A stretch of DNA of 64,000 nucleotides from Azolla caroliniana (taxonomy: Eukaryota > Polypodiophyta), in contig JBHGNT010000017.1 of the NCBI GenBank assembly GCA_043228905.1, positions 9,672,001 to 9,736,000 of the forward strand, given 5' to 3'. A program made the position numbers and the translations under genes. Under the pieces are notes generated by a model that was not told the DNA's origin, searched no databases, and was given only the letters and a program-made list of their open reading frames with translations. Below are positions 21,937 through 32,749 of the stretch, in pieces. The stretch's first letter is position 1; every line of letters starts with the position of its first letter.

Positions 21937-22690
21937 GAATGGCAAGATGGTTGTAGTGGAAAAGGATGAGTGAAGATGGTGGCGGAGGCGGAAGCAAGGT
22001 TTCATGAGGGTTTGAGGAGAGTGGATTTTCTGGTTTTTGTAGGTACAGGACTCGGGCGATGAATGGCAAGATGGTTGTAGTGGAAAATGAAGCTGATTTA
22101 ATTTTGGAAGGATGAGGGAAGATGGTGGTGGAGGTAGAAGCAAGGTTTCATGAGGGTTTCAGGAGAGTGGATTCATTCTGGTTTTTGTAGGTATAGGACA
22201 CGGGTGATGAATGGCAAGAGGATCTTTATGCAAAATGGAGAGATAGTTGATGTGGAAGTTTTTGAAGCAGTCTTATTTACTTTTAGTTTTCATAATGATG
22301 AGTGAAGATGGTGGCGGAGGTAGAAGCAATATTTTATGAGGGTGAGGAGAGTGGATTAATTCTGTTTTGTGTATGTACAAGAAATTGCTGAAAATAGAGA
22401 GATACAAGACTCGGGCAATGACTGGCAAGATGGATGTTGTGGAAAAGGAAGCTGATTTATTTTTGAAAGGATGAGTGAGGATGTTGTCGAGGGTTGAAGC
22501 AAAATGTCATGAGTGGATGAGGACAACTAATTTTTTCTTTGTTGTCTATACAAGAATTTCATGGAAAATGGAGAGATGGCTGATGTGGAAATATCTTGAA
22601 GCACACTTTTTTTTTAGTTTATACAACGATGAGCAAAGATGGTGGCGGAGGCAAAAGCAAATTTTCATGAGGGTCTAAGGAGATTGGATT
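21937..22690. repeat. Degenerate tandem repeat, about four units of 124 to 270 bp
   Basis: Units begin GAATGGCAAGATGG or close variants at 21937, 22061, 22209 and 22420. Each continues with GATGAGTGAAGATGGTGGCG-like sequence, GAAGCAA, TTTCATGAGGGT and a segment ending in CTCGGGCGATGA. Unit length varies through indels. Confidence 0.75.
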
Positions 22691-24690
22691 GAGTAGAGAA
22701 CTAGTATTTTCATATGGTAGGTTCATTTGGATCATTTGGATATGATGAACTCTTACATGTAGCAGCGATCAAGGAATCATTGTGAAAGAAGATATATCAC
22801 TACATGTTGAATACGATGGAATTGATGCTCGAGGCTTTGGCATGGCATCAACATTACTTGGTGATATGGACGTTGGTAGGGCAACAATATTACTTAGGGA
22901 GAAGTTCACCGATATTATCTTGTATCTTGCCTTTATCTTTATCTAGAAAGATTGGCTGCACAATATTCATTGTAATGTTGGATTATCTTGTATCTTGCCT
23001 TTGGCTACTTTAATCTTAATATTAATGGAGGATGATTTTTATGAAAAAAAAAAGTGTTGCAATTTATTCCCATAAGAGTTGAGGATAATGATATTCACCG
23101 TTCTTATTCTGGCACTTGCTAATGGATATAGGTTCTCATATTTGTTTTCGTACTCTTTGCAATTCTATGATTGTGCAAATTTAAGATGGCTTGATTTTAA
23201 ATATTATTGACCAAGAAAATTTGGTTTTTATTTAGATGAAAGAAAGTTGGTGTTGGGTTGATGATTCTCACTCAAACATTACAAACACCATCTATTTGTG
23301 GTTAGGCATGGAAACTCCTAACTTAATTTGTCCGACCAAAACCCAAATAAGACTTTGGGAAAGTCACCCTTGTTGATAAGAAATGGTTTATTACATGGAG
23401 TAAGAAACTAAAGTATTTCCATTAGTTTCTTTTGTTTTGATAAGAAAAAGCACACTATTATGCATGCCATGATGGGCTGACTTATGCCCACGTTGAATAT
23501 CTGCTTCTAGTTGATTAGGTTTGCTCGTTTCTATTGTAAAAAAGAACTAGGAAATTTCATTTAAATGACAATTCAATTACACTACAACCTTTATAATACA
23601 AGGTCCAATAATTTACAAAAGCCAACCAAATTGTTAGCAGCCACTTTTGGATCAATGTCATGGGGTTCAATGCGTGTGTATTGTTTGATTGTTATTGTTC
23701 ATTTGATTCCAATACATGCATAATGCTCTCACCCTACACAATTAGGCTATAGTGAATGTATGTTGTTAGATCATTGGTGTTCATAGAATGGCTGAAGGCA
23801 AAGAGCTTTTTGTTGTAGCCCTTGTTCCATTTTGTCTTATCATTGTGTATCTACAATGGGCATGGCATGTATGTCCCTTATTTCTCCCAAAAACAATTAC
23901 AATATTGTGGAGGCTATTAGTGTTGTCTTTTGTGTCCTTGGTTTTAAGCATATTTTCTTTCAAATGTTGTCATTTATTGTTACATCGATCAATTTCATGA
24001 TAATTGACAAGTGGAAAACTTTTTTCAACTCCCATTTTGAAATGTCTTCAATCTGAAAAAGATCAAATCCAAATTTTCATATGTATGGGAAAGGTTATTG
24101 ACATGCCCTCTTTAGAAGGCAAAGAATGGGTTGGAATAATAAAACTAGTGATAATTAGCCCTCCTTAGTAAATAAGAGCTAAGTCTTGTTCAAAACTTGT
24201 TTATTGGTCCATTTAGTAAAGAGGCCCAAGATTATGTGAGGAAGTACACAATAAAGCAAAATCCATGGAAGCCATAGATGTTCATGAACCATACTGACAT
24301 GAGTCCCTACATAAAAGGTTGCAAAAAAAGTTATCATTTCACATGAGTTGTTGATATCACGTTAACTAAGATAAGAGTCCTTTTACTCTAACCTCTAACA
24401 TGGTCAAAGTTGTTTGATTTGGCAGAGATAGTTTATTGCGACAATGCGACTACTTCAGGAGATCGCACCACTCCCGAGAAAGAAGACCAATCCTGAAGTT
24501 GATCGTACTTATAGCCGGCCCAACCCTTATAGCCAAAATATATTGCCGACCTTATACATGATGTCGTACTCCATTGTCTCACGAAAGTACTTGAGTACTC
24601 ACTTTGCACAATCAAGATGTATGTCCCCAGGTTTCTGTCACATTCTAGACTCGAACCTCTGACTTTTAACACACACAGTACATTGTGTTG
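22691..24690. other. Intergenic, no gene seen
   Basis: AT-rich DNA with only short accidental frames. An A-run (23041-23053) after a low-complexity stretch could be a retroposed tail. Nothing else supported. Confidence 0.4.
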
Positions 24691-25122
24691 TGTTAACCAT
24701 ATGGAAGCTCTTGTGAACTATCCACATTCGATTGTGAACTTGTATATATTGTAGAGTCTAGTGTATAGTACATTCGAGAATATTCTAGTCGTTAGTATAT
24801 TCTAGAATTATTCTGTGGTATATTCTAAACGGGTATATTCTCGAGTATATTCTAGAGATATTCAATATTGGAAATTGTATAAATACTTGTAACATCCTTG
24901 GTTCCTTTCAAGGGATTCAACACCAGTCATTGACACATCAATCTATTATTCTCGTTTCGCCTCATCTTTGTCTCCTTGATCTTTATTTCTGTCTTCATGC
25001 CCTCATGTCGCTCACAACATCTAGAGTTCCTAACCTCGTCACATCTAGCTTCAAGTTCATCTATCGCTCATAGCCCCATCATCTGTGCTCTATCCTAGTC
25101 CACGCTTGGTGTGTCCGTGACA
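24691..25122 (+). repeat. Probable solo LTR or LTR fragment
   Basis: About 432 bp beginning TGTTAACCAT and ending GTCCGTGACA (TG...CA), with a TATA-like GTATAAATAC near 24875-24885 and a pyrimidine-rich downstream part. It contains repeated TATTCTAGA/TATTCTCGAG motifs. No primer site follows and flanks (TGTTG, GTTTT) do not match. It ends exactly where the copia A reverse transcriptase fragment begins. Confidence 0.45.
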
Positions 25123-26660
25123 GTTTTTGCATAAATTGGCTAAGTAGACCGATTAAATAACTCAGGTCGGGTCAGGTAATGGTTAGATAGATTAAGCTGC
25201 CAATTAGTTGACGATACTAAGTCGGCACAGAATTTGTTGTTCTTGAATCAACAACGAGCTTGAGATTTCAATCGAGAGGGGTTGACATAGGTGTGCATTC
25301 AGTAATCCCGAATTTGTAGAGTTAGTTGAGAATGTAGTGTCGTTGAGAGATCAATATCCCGATTGGTGTCTGAATTACTTCTATACCAAGGAAGTAATGG
25401 AGCTCATTCATGTCTTTCATTTCGAATCTGCCAGATAGGAGCGTTTGGGCCTTATTAATGTTGGTGAGATCCTTTCCTCCGATGACCAGATCATCCACAT
25501 ACAAGATGATGACAATCGGGTTGTCCAGCTCGTTTCGGATGTATAGGGAGTTGTCCGATTTCGACATTCAGAAGCTGATTTGGTGAAGATATTGGGTGAT
25601 CTTCGAATGCCAAGCATGAGGTGCTTGCTTGAGTCCATATAATGGCTTCTTGAGTCGGCAAACTATTGTCAGATGTTTGGTTGATTCGATACCGAGTGGT
25701 TGAATCATGAACATCTCCTCTTCTAGTTCGCCTTGTAGGAAGGCGTTCTTCATGTCCATTTGGTGGACGTGCCACCCTTTTGCAGCTGCAAGGGCAATGA
25801 CTGTCCGAACATTCATCATCTTTGCCACCGGGGCAAAGGTTTCCTTGAAATCAACTTCGTGTGTTCGCTACGAGTTTGTCCTTGAAGCGATTTACCGAGC
25901 CGTTAGCATTATATTTTACTTTATATATCCACATGTAGCCGATCGATTTCTCCTGTGGAGAATGGGGGATGAGATCCCATGTGTCAATTTTGCATAGATC
26001 CTGCATTTTGTCGTTCATGGCTTCGATCCATCGTGGATCCTTGGCAGCCTCAAAAAATGTTTTTGGTTCTTAGACAGTCGTCGCCTTCATCATAAAGGCA
26101 TAATGGTATGCCATATACTCATCTAGCCGAATCGGCTAACCAAGTTTTTCTCTCAGGTGGAGTGATAGAGCTTCTGACTCCATTTGTCGGATGATTCGGA
26201 TATCCAGGCCTTCAAACTCACTATCAAGAGAGTGAGTCGACTCATTGTCAATCGATTCCTCGTATTACGACATTTTGGCCTTTCCTTTGTCTAGCTTCGA
26301 AGTTGGCCGAGATGTGCTTTGGTAACTTGGGGGCTCTTGTGGTCCACTCAGCCTTGTTGTAAGAGGACTTTCTTCGAACATGTGCTCGAGTTGATCTTTG
26401 TTCTCTAGTTCTTTTTTGGCCAATTCCGGGTTGACTAGGGTTGGAGTCGGTGTTGTCTCTAGTTCGTACTAGGATGCCGATTCGTCGAAGACGACGTCCC
26501 GACTCACTCGAACTTTTCGGGTAGATGGGTTGTAACATTTGTACCCCTTTTGTTCAAGTGAGTACCCTACGAGGATACATTTCTCCAACTTCAGGTCGAG
26601 ATTTTGTCGCTTCTCGTTAGAAATATGCACTTAGGCAATCGAGCCGAATATCTAGATATG
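25123..26660 (-). pseudogene. Copia A reverse transcriptase and integrase C-terminus
   Basis: Minus-strand frames 25828-25568, 25567-25322 and neighbours read as copia reverse transcriptase. Motifs are HQMDMKNAFLQGELEEEMFM, KKPLYGLKQAPHAW, the catalytic IILYVDDLVIGG near 25495, LHYFLGIEVIQT, and SLIYLTITRPDLS near 25190. Upstream (26640-25850) lie the integrase-RT linker with KWPIGYMW-like IGYMWIYKVKYNANGSVN. A two-base frameshift near 25568 and several stops inactivate it. The frame stops at SQFMQK at 25123. Confidence 0.85.
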
Positions 26661-27893
26661 TGATAGATCCAAGTTCTTTCTGAAAAACTTCTCATGAGGG
26701 GTTACATCGTGTACTCCAAAGGTTGTACACCTATTCATGAGGTAGACATCTGTGTTGGCCGCTTCTGCCCAGTACGATTTCGGCGGGTTCTTCTCGTTCA
26801 TTATTGCTCTTGCCACCTCTACTATATGCTGATTCTTTCGTTCAGCTACTCCATTTTGTTGAGGTGTGTGTCGGCATGAGAATTCTCGTCGAATTCCTTC
26901 CTTTCAAAGATATGATGTGAAATCATCCGAGAAATACTCCTTGCCTCCATCCGATCGAAGGCATCAGACATGCTGACTTGTGGCTTTTTCGATGTTCATC
27001 CTGGGTTGGACTCAGCCACAAACACAGGTGTCCGTACAGGAACACTCCTCCAAAGGGGTTGTTAGGACATGGATGCTATCCAGTTTTTATCCGATTCCAC
27101 TCTGACTATCTCTGGATGTCTTCCGGATTACTTATTGTGCAATTAATTAATTATCACACGCGTAAGATTAAGAATTAAAGCACCGAACGACAAGTACAAA
27201 AGGACTAATGATTAGGAACAGAAACACGCTTATTTCATATTACTTTCGTTAATCATTACATCGATTCCGGACCCTTTTATAGGCATTTGGTAGGGATTAC
27301 AAAATGGTGCCTTACCGACTACCGGCTATCAATCGGTGCGGATCCGGATCGGTACAACTATCCGGATCCGTCCGTTCCTATAATATTACTTAACCAATAA
27401 TTATGCTACTAATCTAATATTATATTTCGACTCATCCCCGTCCGGATCATACTTTAGGCCAACATTCAAGTTCGTTTTTAAACCTTTGGAAGTGTCTGAA
27501 CACTTCACTCTTCTTCTGCGTAGGATAGATCCAAACATGCTTCGAGAAGTCGTCGATGAACGTGACATAATATCGGCAACCACCGAATGTTGCCGTTTGG
27601 GTTGGTCCCCACACATCTAAATGTACTACATACAGGATCCCTTTGCTCACATTCCTCTCTTTCAGGGATGGTTGTCGGTGTTGTTTGCCGAATTGACAGG
27701 CTTCACATGCACCTACTATCTCTTTTTCGGTAAATGTAGGGAGTTCGATTACGACTCCTTTCGACTGCATTCCTTTAAGCTTTTGGAGATTGATGTGGCT
27801 AATTCGCTTGTGCCACAATTTCAAGTCGGTTTCGACTTTGAGGCCTTTGGCGAACATGACCGACTTCACCTCGTTTGATTCGAGGATGAACAT
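26661..27893 (-). pseudogene. Copia A integrase (split by solo LTR)
   Basis: The part 27893-27465 carries the HHCC zinc site (LWHKRISHIN, CEACQFGKQHR) and the first catalytic Asp (VVHLDVWGPT). After the solo LTR the frame resumes below 26993 with the second Asp context (SDGGKEYFSDDF) and the Glu context (HTPQQNGVAERKN). Residues on each side join sensibly if the LTR and one target repeat are removed. Stops interrupt it. Confidence 0.8.
26993..27464 (-). repeat. Solo LTR related to element N, inside copia A integrase
   Basis: 472 bp, on the - strand starting TGTTGGCC and ending GATGAACA. It shares with the 387-bp LTR of element N the start, the GGATCC-rich palindromic block, GCCTATAAAAGG, ACGCGTG, and CCCCTTTGGAG...GACACCTGTG near the end. 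Flanking five-mers TTCGA (26988-26992) and TTCAA (27465-27469) form a one-mismatch target duplication. No internal region remains, so it is a product of LTR-LTR recombination. Confidence 0.8.
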
Positions 27894-28042
27894 TCGGCCT
27901 TCTCTTCGACCATGAGCGACTAATCAACCTTCTTTCTCATTAAAGCACCCCTCATTATTGAATCACACTTGCATGCCTTGTTCGACAATTTAGCCTACTG
28001 AGACCAAATTTTTCGTGATGGTTGGGACATGAAGTACATTCT

Positions 28043-29060
28043 TTAGGTAGGTTTGTTTTCCATCGTTCCCAAATGAGACATTTCCGATATGCCGAATCGA
28101 ATGGGTTGTGTTGTCTCGGTTTCGACATAGTCGTGTCGATCGGGCATTCTCAACTCTCGGAAACAATTTTCATGGGATGTCACGCGATTGGATGCTCTTG
28201 AGTCTACAAACCATACATCGTCTGAGGAAGAGATGTTTGTCGGATGTTGTGCCGACATCGAATGTGCGTTATGCCTCATCATGAACATCCTACCATGATC
28301 TTCATAGTCGGAATTCATTGCATAGTTCGTGAGTTGTCGATTGGTCAAAGCCGACTCTTGTTGCTTCTTTCGGCACTCCACTTCATCGTGGCCAAGTTTC
28401 CCACAGTACCCACATTCGATTGGGTTGTTGCGATGGCGCGGTCCTGCAGGATGGCTCCCCCTTTTGCCGAACTCCCTAGGATTGTTCCTATCGTCTTGCC
28501 ATTGGTGGGAGTTGTGTTCTCGGGTCGGCTGACCCTGTCGCCCTCGGCTGGATCAACCTCTATTTCCTCAGCCGAATCTTCTTCTTTCATCCGACTAGGA
28601 GTAGAGCATCTGACCATTTGGTGTGTTGCTCCTTTGTCAGGCATGATTTTCCTCTACCAGTAGTATAGATTGAAGGTGGATAAAGGAAGGAGGGTTCTCC
28701 CTTACGAGAATGGCCGATCTCATCGTGCCGAATCAAGGTGCCAAGACGCTAAGGTACATTTATTGACCCGAGGGCATCGCACAACTCCTTGATCTTCAAG
28801 GTATAGTTGGTGATTGACATATCCCTCTATTGCATGTTATTCAACTCATGTCGGAGTTAGAGCTTTTGTACAGTCGTATTGGCCGCAAAAATCTTCTTGA
28901 GATTGCCCCAAGCTTCTTTCGACGTTTTTGCCTCTCGAATATAGCTGAGCATGTGATCATGGACGCATGATGCAAGGCAAATACAACACACGACTTGCGA
29001 CCTGCTCCCAAACTGGGTAGTCGACGTGTGTTGGGTTGGGTTGCGTTTCATGAGCTCCCT
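28043..29060 (-). pseudogene. Copia A gag and protease
   Basis: Frames 29051-28857, 28644-28345 and 28381-28043 on the - strand. Gag carries the plant copia motif YIREAKTSKEAWGNLKKIF. A degraded zinc-knuckle region (VGTVGNLATMKWSAE, other frame CGKLGHDEVEC) follows. The protease site reads WFVDSRASNRVTSH, where active copies have DSGAS, so the key Gly is lost. Stops and frameshifts are present. Confidence 0.75.
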
Positions 29061-29294
29061 CTATATAGCTCTAGTAACCTTATTCGACAAGGTATTGATG
29101 CTTGTACTCCCAAGATGTGAAGTTTGTTCCATCGAGCTTCTTTGTAGGAAGAGTGCTTCTCATCTGAATGTTCATGATGTCGATTTATATGGAGTGAGTT
29201 TTCGTTTTGTTGTTCTCTCGATGCGAACTGTGCAGGTTGCTGCTACATCAATCAACCGGTTCTTCGTGAACGTGGATGAGCTTGGATCAGGCTA

Positions 29295-29312
29295 CCAATC
29301 GCTCTGATACCA
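29295..29312 (-). promoter_or_regulatory. Copia A primer-binding site
   Basis: On the - strand TGGTATCAGAGCGATTGG directly follows the 5' LTR. TGGTATCAGAGC is complementary to the 3' end of initiator methionine tRNA, the usual copia primer. Confidence 0.9.
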
Positions 29313-29580
29313 TGTTAAGAATGAAAGACGTAGGTGGTGTTGTGCAACGAAAGCAAGTTGTGTGTGTGAGAGAGTGCACATAAGGAAAACAGGGAGAGGT
29401 AGGGAGAGATCTTAGAACAAAGATATGATTACATCCAACAGTAACTAAGTTACAAACGGTTGGTATAAATACCAACTAGTCTAGGCAATTGTGCTTTCTA
29501 CTATTTACAAAACTAGCCTAGTATGTCCTCTGGCTAGTGTGAAACCATTTCATTTGGGAAGTTGAGTTTGATTCTCAACA
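29313..29580 (-). repeat. Copia A 5' LTR
   Basis: 268 bp, on the - strand TGTTGAGAATC to TTCTTAACA. It is highly similar to 40897-41143, which faces the other way; the main difference is an extra block of about 20 bp near its 3' end. Confidence 0.88.
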
Positions 29581-30380
29581 TAGGGACATGTGCCTAAGGA
29601 TTTTGAGGACTATGGCTTATATTGGTCCAATGTTAACAAAACAACATCCTCAGATCAATATAATATTAGTTAAATATAGCTTCATTAAACAATAACCATT
29701 GACTATCTCAATTAACTTTCCACACAATTATAATATTTGAATGAGGCCATTGACTATCTCAAGGATTGGGCGCATGCCATTCTATGCTTGAGGACATGTT
29801 TACCTTGGCTCTAAGGAGGCCAACATGGCGTTGCTTGTGAAACTAACACCACATGAATGTAGACAAATAATCCCAACAATTAGGATTGCACACAAGAGAG
29901 TAACTGCTAGCTAGCTTTGTATATTCACATAAACCCTATGCCTTGTGTTCAACCAAAATTATAAAAAATTATGTAGGCACAAAGATACTCACATAAAAAT
30001 GGGTCTATCTATTAGCCTTGTTATTGATCCGCTTGATGTTTTTGTTACACACCATATTCCCTCTATCATCATGCAAATGGACTTATCTGTAGCCAAATTA
30101 TTACTGTAGACAAGCTTGTACATAAATGCTCTATATTAGTTGAAAAGAGGAAAATGTTTTAATGAGCAATTTGTGAATTTTTAATTTTAACGAGGTTATT
30201 TTTTATCATAAAAAGTACCAAAAATGCTAATTCGAGTGACGAAAACAAGGAAAAATTTGCTTCAAAGGGGGAAAAATTTTGTGGGCCTTTTCAAATGCAA
30301 CTAGGGACGTGACGATCCCTATCGTTGCTAAGGCTAATCCTAATTGGAAATGAAGAGAATTATTGATTGTATTGTAAAGT
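29581..30380. other. No gene seen (former 5' flank of copia A)
   Basis: AT-rich DNA between the two halves of copia A, without recognised coding sequence. Under the inversion model this was originally the left flank of the element. Confidence 0.45.
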
Positions 30381-30463
30381 CCCTTATGCCCACGTAGAGG
30401 CTGAATACAGGGGCGCAACAGTCACCACATGTGAGGCCGTCTGGCTGAAACACATATTGAAGG
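30381..30463 (+). pseudogene. Copia A RNase H, first fragment (before copia B)
   Basis: Reads [17 protein letters not shown] then LKHILK up to the copia B insertion, and continues at 40390 with DLGVPIKDP. This is the EAEYR motif of copia RNase H. The sequence before 30381 is not element. Confidence 0.8.
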
Positions 30464-30856
30464 TGTAAAAAGAATAGCGTGCAGAAGCAATAGAAAACCA
30501 AACACAGAAAAACGCAGGTTTAATGGAGAGCTTGGATACACACAGTACGCGGGAGAGACCGACAGAGAGAATACACAAAAAAACTCAATTAAAAAATAAT
30601 ACTCAATCTGTACATAGGATGTGCTCAGTGAGCACTTTTATACGAGTCCATATGGACTGACAGAAGTACTGACACGTACTTCAATACTCATAAATGAGCT
30701 CTACACTAACTCCAAAAATATATTCCTACAGCCTCGCGGTTTACGCACCGCTACGGCTTCTCGTTGCGCACCGGTTTACGCACCCGGTCCGGCCTAACCG
30801 ATCCGGTTATTGGCTTGCACAACCGATCTGGCCAATGTTGAGCTTGTATCTCAACA
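30464..30856 (-). repeat. Copia B 3' LTR
   Basis: 393 bp, + strand TGTAAAAAG to TCTCAACA. Near-identical to 39966-40389 apart from short indels, and to the copia C 3' LTR 36614-37022 in reverse. Confidence 0.9.
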
Positions 30857-30867
30857 CTCCTCCTCAA
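30857..30867 (-). promoter_or_regulatory. Copia B terminal polypurine tract
   Basis: On the - strand TTGAGGAGGAG abuts the 3' LTR. A second, internal copy (TTGAGGGGGAG, 31377-31387) lies right after RNase H. Confidence 0.75.
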
Positions 30868-31738
30868 GCTCAACTTGAGGTTCCATCCGCTCTTCCGGAT
30901 ATATGCTCCGGATCCTTCTGGCTTCACGCCTTGCTCACACTCCTTGACCTGTTCGATTCCGCGCGCCTCGACCCTTCCAGTCGGCTTGCGTGCTCGTGCG
31001 GCCCTTCTCAGCTCCGTTGTTGTTGCGGTGTTGGCGCTTCTTCTGCTGCCTTCTCTTCTGCTTGGCCCTCAGTTGATTCCGCGTATCCGAATCAAACATC
31101 CGAACCGACTCGGCTTCCTCTGATCGGTTTTCGCTTTCGTCCGAGTTGGCTGTCTCCAGCTTGTCTTCGGTATTCTCACCCTTGACGGCTACGTCTCCCC
31201 CATGCTTGGTTGGCTTCGGCTCTTTCTTTTGACTGCTCCCCTTATATCCGCTTTCGGAATCTTCCGCGGATCCGCCTTCGACGTCTTCAGCCGATACGAA
31301 ATTGAATTCTTCATCCGACCCGGCGTCGCAGTCTTCCGGAACTTCTCTCCTCCTTCCGTGGTCATCATGGACGTCTCTCCCCCTCAAGTTCTGCACGTCG
31401 AGGCGACGCAACCCAATCGCACCCGAGAATTGCCGCAATTTGTCCAAACCAAGAGGCTTGGTGAAGGTGTCGGCAGTCTGTCGATCCATCGGAACATACT
31501 GAAGTTCGACTTCACGAGAGAGGACACGCTCACGGACGAAATGGTAGTGCACCTCAATGTGCTTAGTCCGGGCGTGGAAGACGAGGTTTTTTGCTAGCTG
31601 GATGTTGCTGAGGTTGTTGCAGTAGATTGTCATTGGATCGGATACCTCCACTTGCAGATCCTTAAGTAGCCGCTTCAACCATATGGCTTCGCATGTCGCG
31701 ACAACCGCTCCTCTATACTCGGCTTCGGTGCTCAACAA
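30868..31738 (-). pseudogene. Copia B RNase H with charged C-terminal extension
   Basis: A 267-codon frame (31738-30935). Residues 1-120 are the end of RNase H (TEAEYRGAVVATCEAIWLK, HIEVHYHFVRERV, TADTFTKPLGLDKLRQF), finishing with NLRGRDV where copia polyproteins normally end. The frame stays open for about 147 more codons: first acidic (GSDEEF, SAEDVEGGSAEDSESG), then basic (KRRQQKKRQHR). Copia C carries the homologous extension. The function is unknown; the basic run could be a nuclear localisation signal. Alternatively it is a captured transcript with no role. Confidence 0.7.
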
Positions 31739-32585
31739 TGCAACTGTCGGCTACTTCTTGCTACTCCATGCGATCACGACACTCCCAAGAGAGAACGCGA
31801 AACCGGACGTGGATCGACGATCGGCGACATTGCCGGCCCAGTCAGCATTGGTGTAGCCGACTAACTGTGGGGCTATACCGGTCCGATATAGTAGCCCCCG
31901 GTCCCTAGTGCCACTTACTTACCGTAGTACGCATTGCGCACATTGAAGGTGCTCCGTGGTAGGTCGCGCCATGAACTGACTAATCACCCTGACTGGGTAG
32001 CCGAGATCTGGTCGGGTGATGGTCAAGTATATAAGGCTTCTGACTATCTATCGGAACCTCGTTGGGTTGCATACCTTTCCGGAATCGGGGCGAAGCTTGA
32101 CGGTTCTATCCAGAGAAGTCGAGACGGACTTAAAGTCGGCCATCCCGAATTTGAAGAGCATACTCAGCATGTAATGTCGTTGGCTGATCAGTATGCCTTT
32201 GAGGGTGCGGATCACTTCGATCCCGAGGAAGTAATGAAGGTCCCCCAGATCCTTCATGTCGAATGATGCCGCAAATTGGAGCTTCACGCGGTCAATCTCA
32301 GCTAGGTCGCCGCCAGTGATGACCAAGTTATCAACATAAAGTAAAATGTTAACCGGCCCGAGTCGACCTTTCCGGATGAACAGTGAGGAGCCCAATTTTG
32401 ACGTTGCAAAGCCCATCCAACGCAATCGTTGCGTGATCTTCGCGTTCCAGGCACGCATGGCTTGGTTTAGTCCGTAAAGGGACTTCTTCAACTGGCCCAT
32501 CGCTGAGGTGTTCGTTCTAGAGTGAAATCCGGGGGGCTATACCATGTACACTTGTTTCTCAAGCTCACCTTGCAGGAATGCATTC
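31739..32585 (-). pseudogene. Copia B reverse transcriptase, C-terminal half
   Basis: The main frame is 32500-32048: KKSLYGLNQAMRAW, LLYVDNLVITGGD, DLGDLHYFLGIEV, GILISQRHYMLSML. The catalytic YVDD is changed to YVDN. RNase H start (SWSSKKQ-like region) follows with stops. The N-terminal half lies beyond copia C, at 36985-37030. Confidence 0.85.
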
Positions 32586-32590
32586 ATTAC

Positions 32591-32749
32591 TGTTGAGAGA
32601 CAAGCTCAACATTCATGCATAATAGGATGCGTAACCCAGTGCATAGACTGGGTGCGTAAATCGGTACGCACAACCTGGCCGTATCAGTGCGTAAACCGAA
32701 AGGCCGTTGGAGAGATATTCCTCGTAAGGAATAATTTTGGGAGTGAGTG
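32591..32749 (+). repeat. Copia C 5' LTR, truncated
   Basis: Matches the first 160 bp of the 3' LTR (TGTTGAGAGACAAGC to TTTTGGGAGTGAGTG). The rest of the LTR, the primer site and gag N-terminus are deleted. Confidence 0.88.

Larger units (their letters stand above)
25123..29580 (-). mobile_element. Copia A, 5' portion (5' LTR to reverse transcriptase), inverted half
   Basis: Ty1/copia element on the - strand: 5' LTR 29313-29580, primer site, gag, protease, integrase, reverse transcriptase, ending abruptly at 25123. RNase H and 3' LTR are missing here but occur on the + strand at 30381-30463 and 40390-41143. Domain order GAG-PR-IN-RT marks copia. Many stops show it is inactive. The sequence just outside the 5' LTR reads CCCTA in element sense, against CCATA after the + strand LTR, consistent with one original insertion later rearranged. 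A solo LTR (26993-27464) interrupts integrase. Confidence 0.8.

Noticed and set aside
24433-24672. 79-codon antisense frame as the missing copia A RNase H
   Set aside because: It has none of the RNase H motifs (EAEYR, TKHI, FTKPL); those lie at 30381-30463 and 40390-40690.
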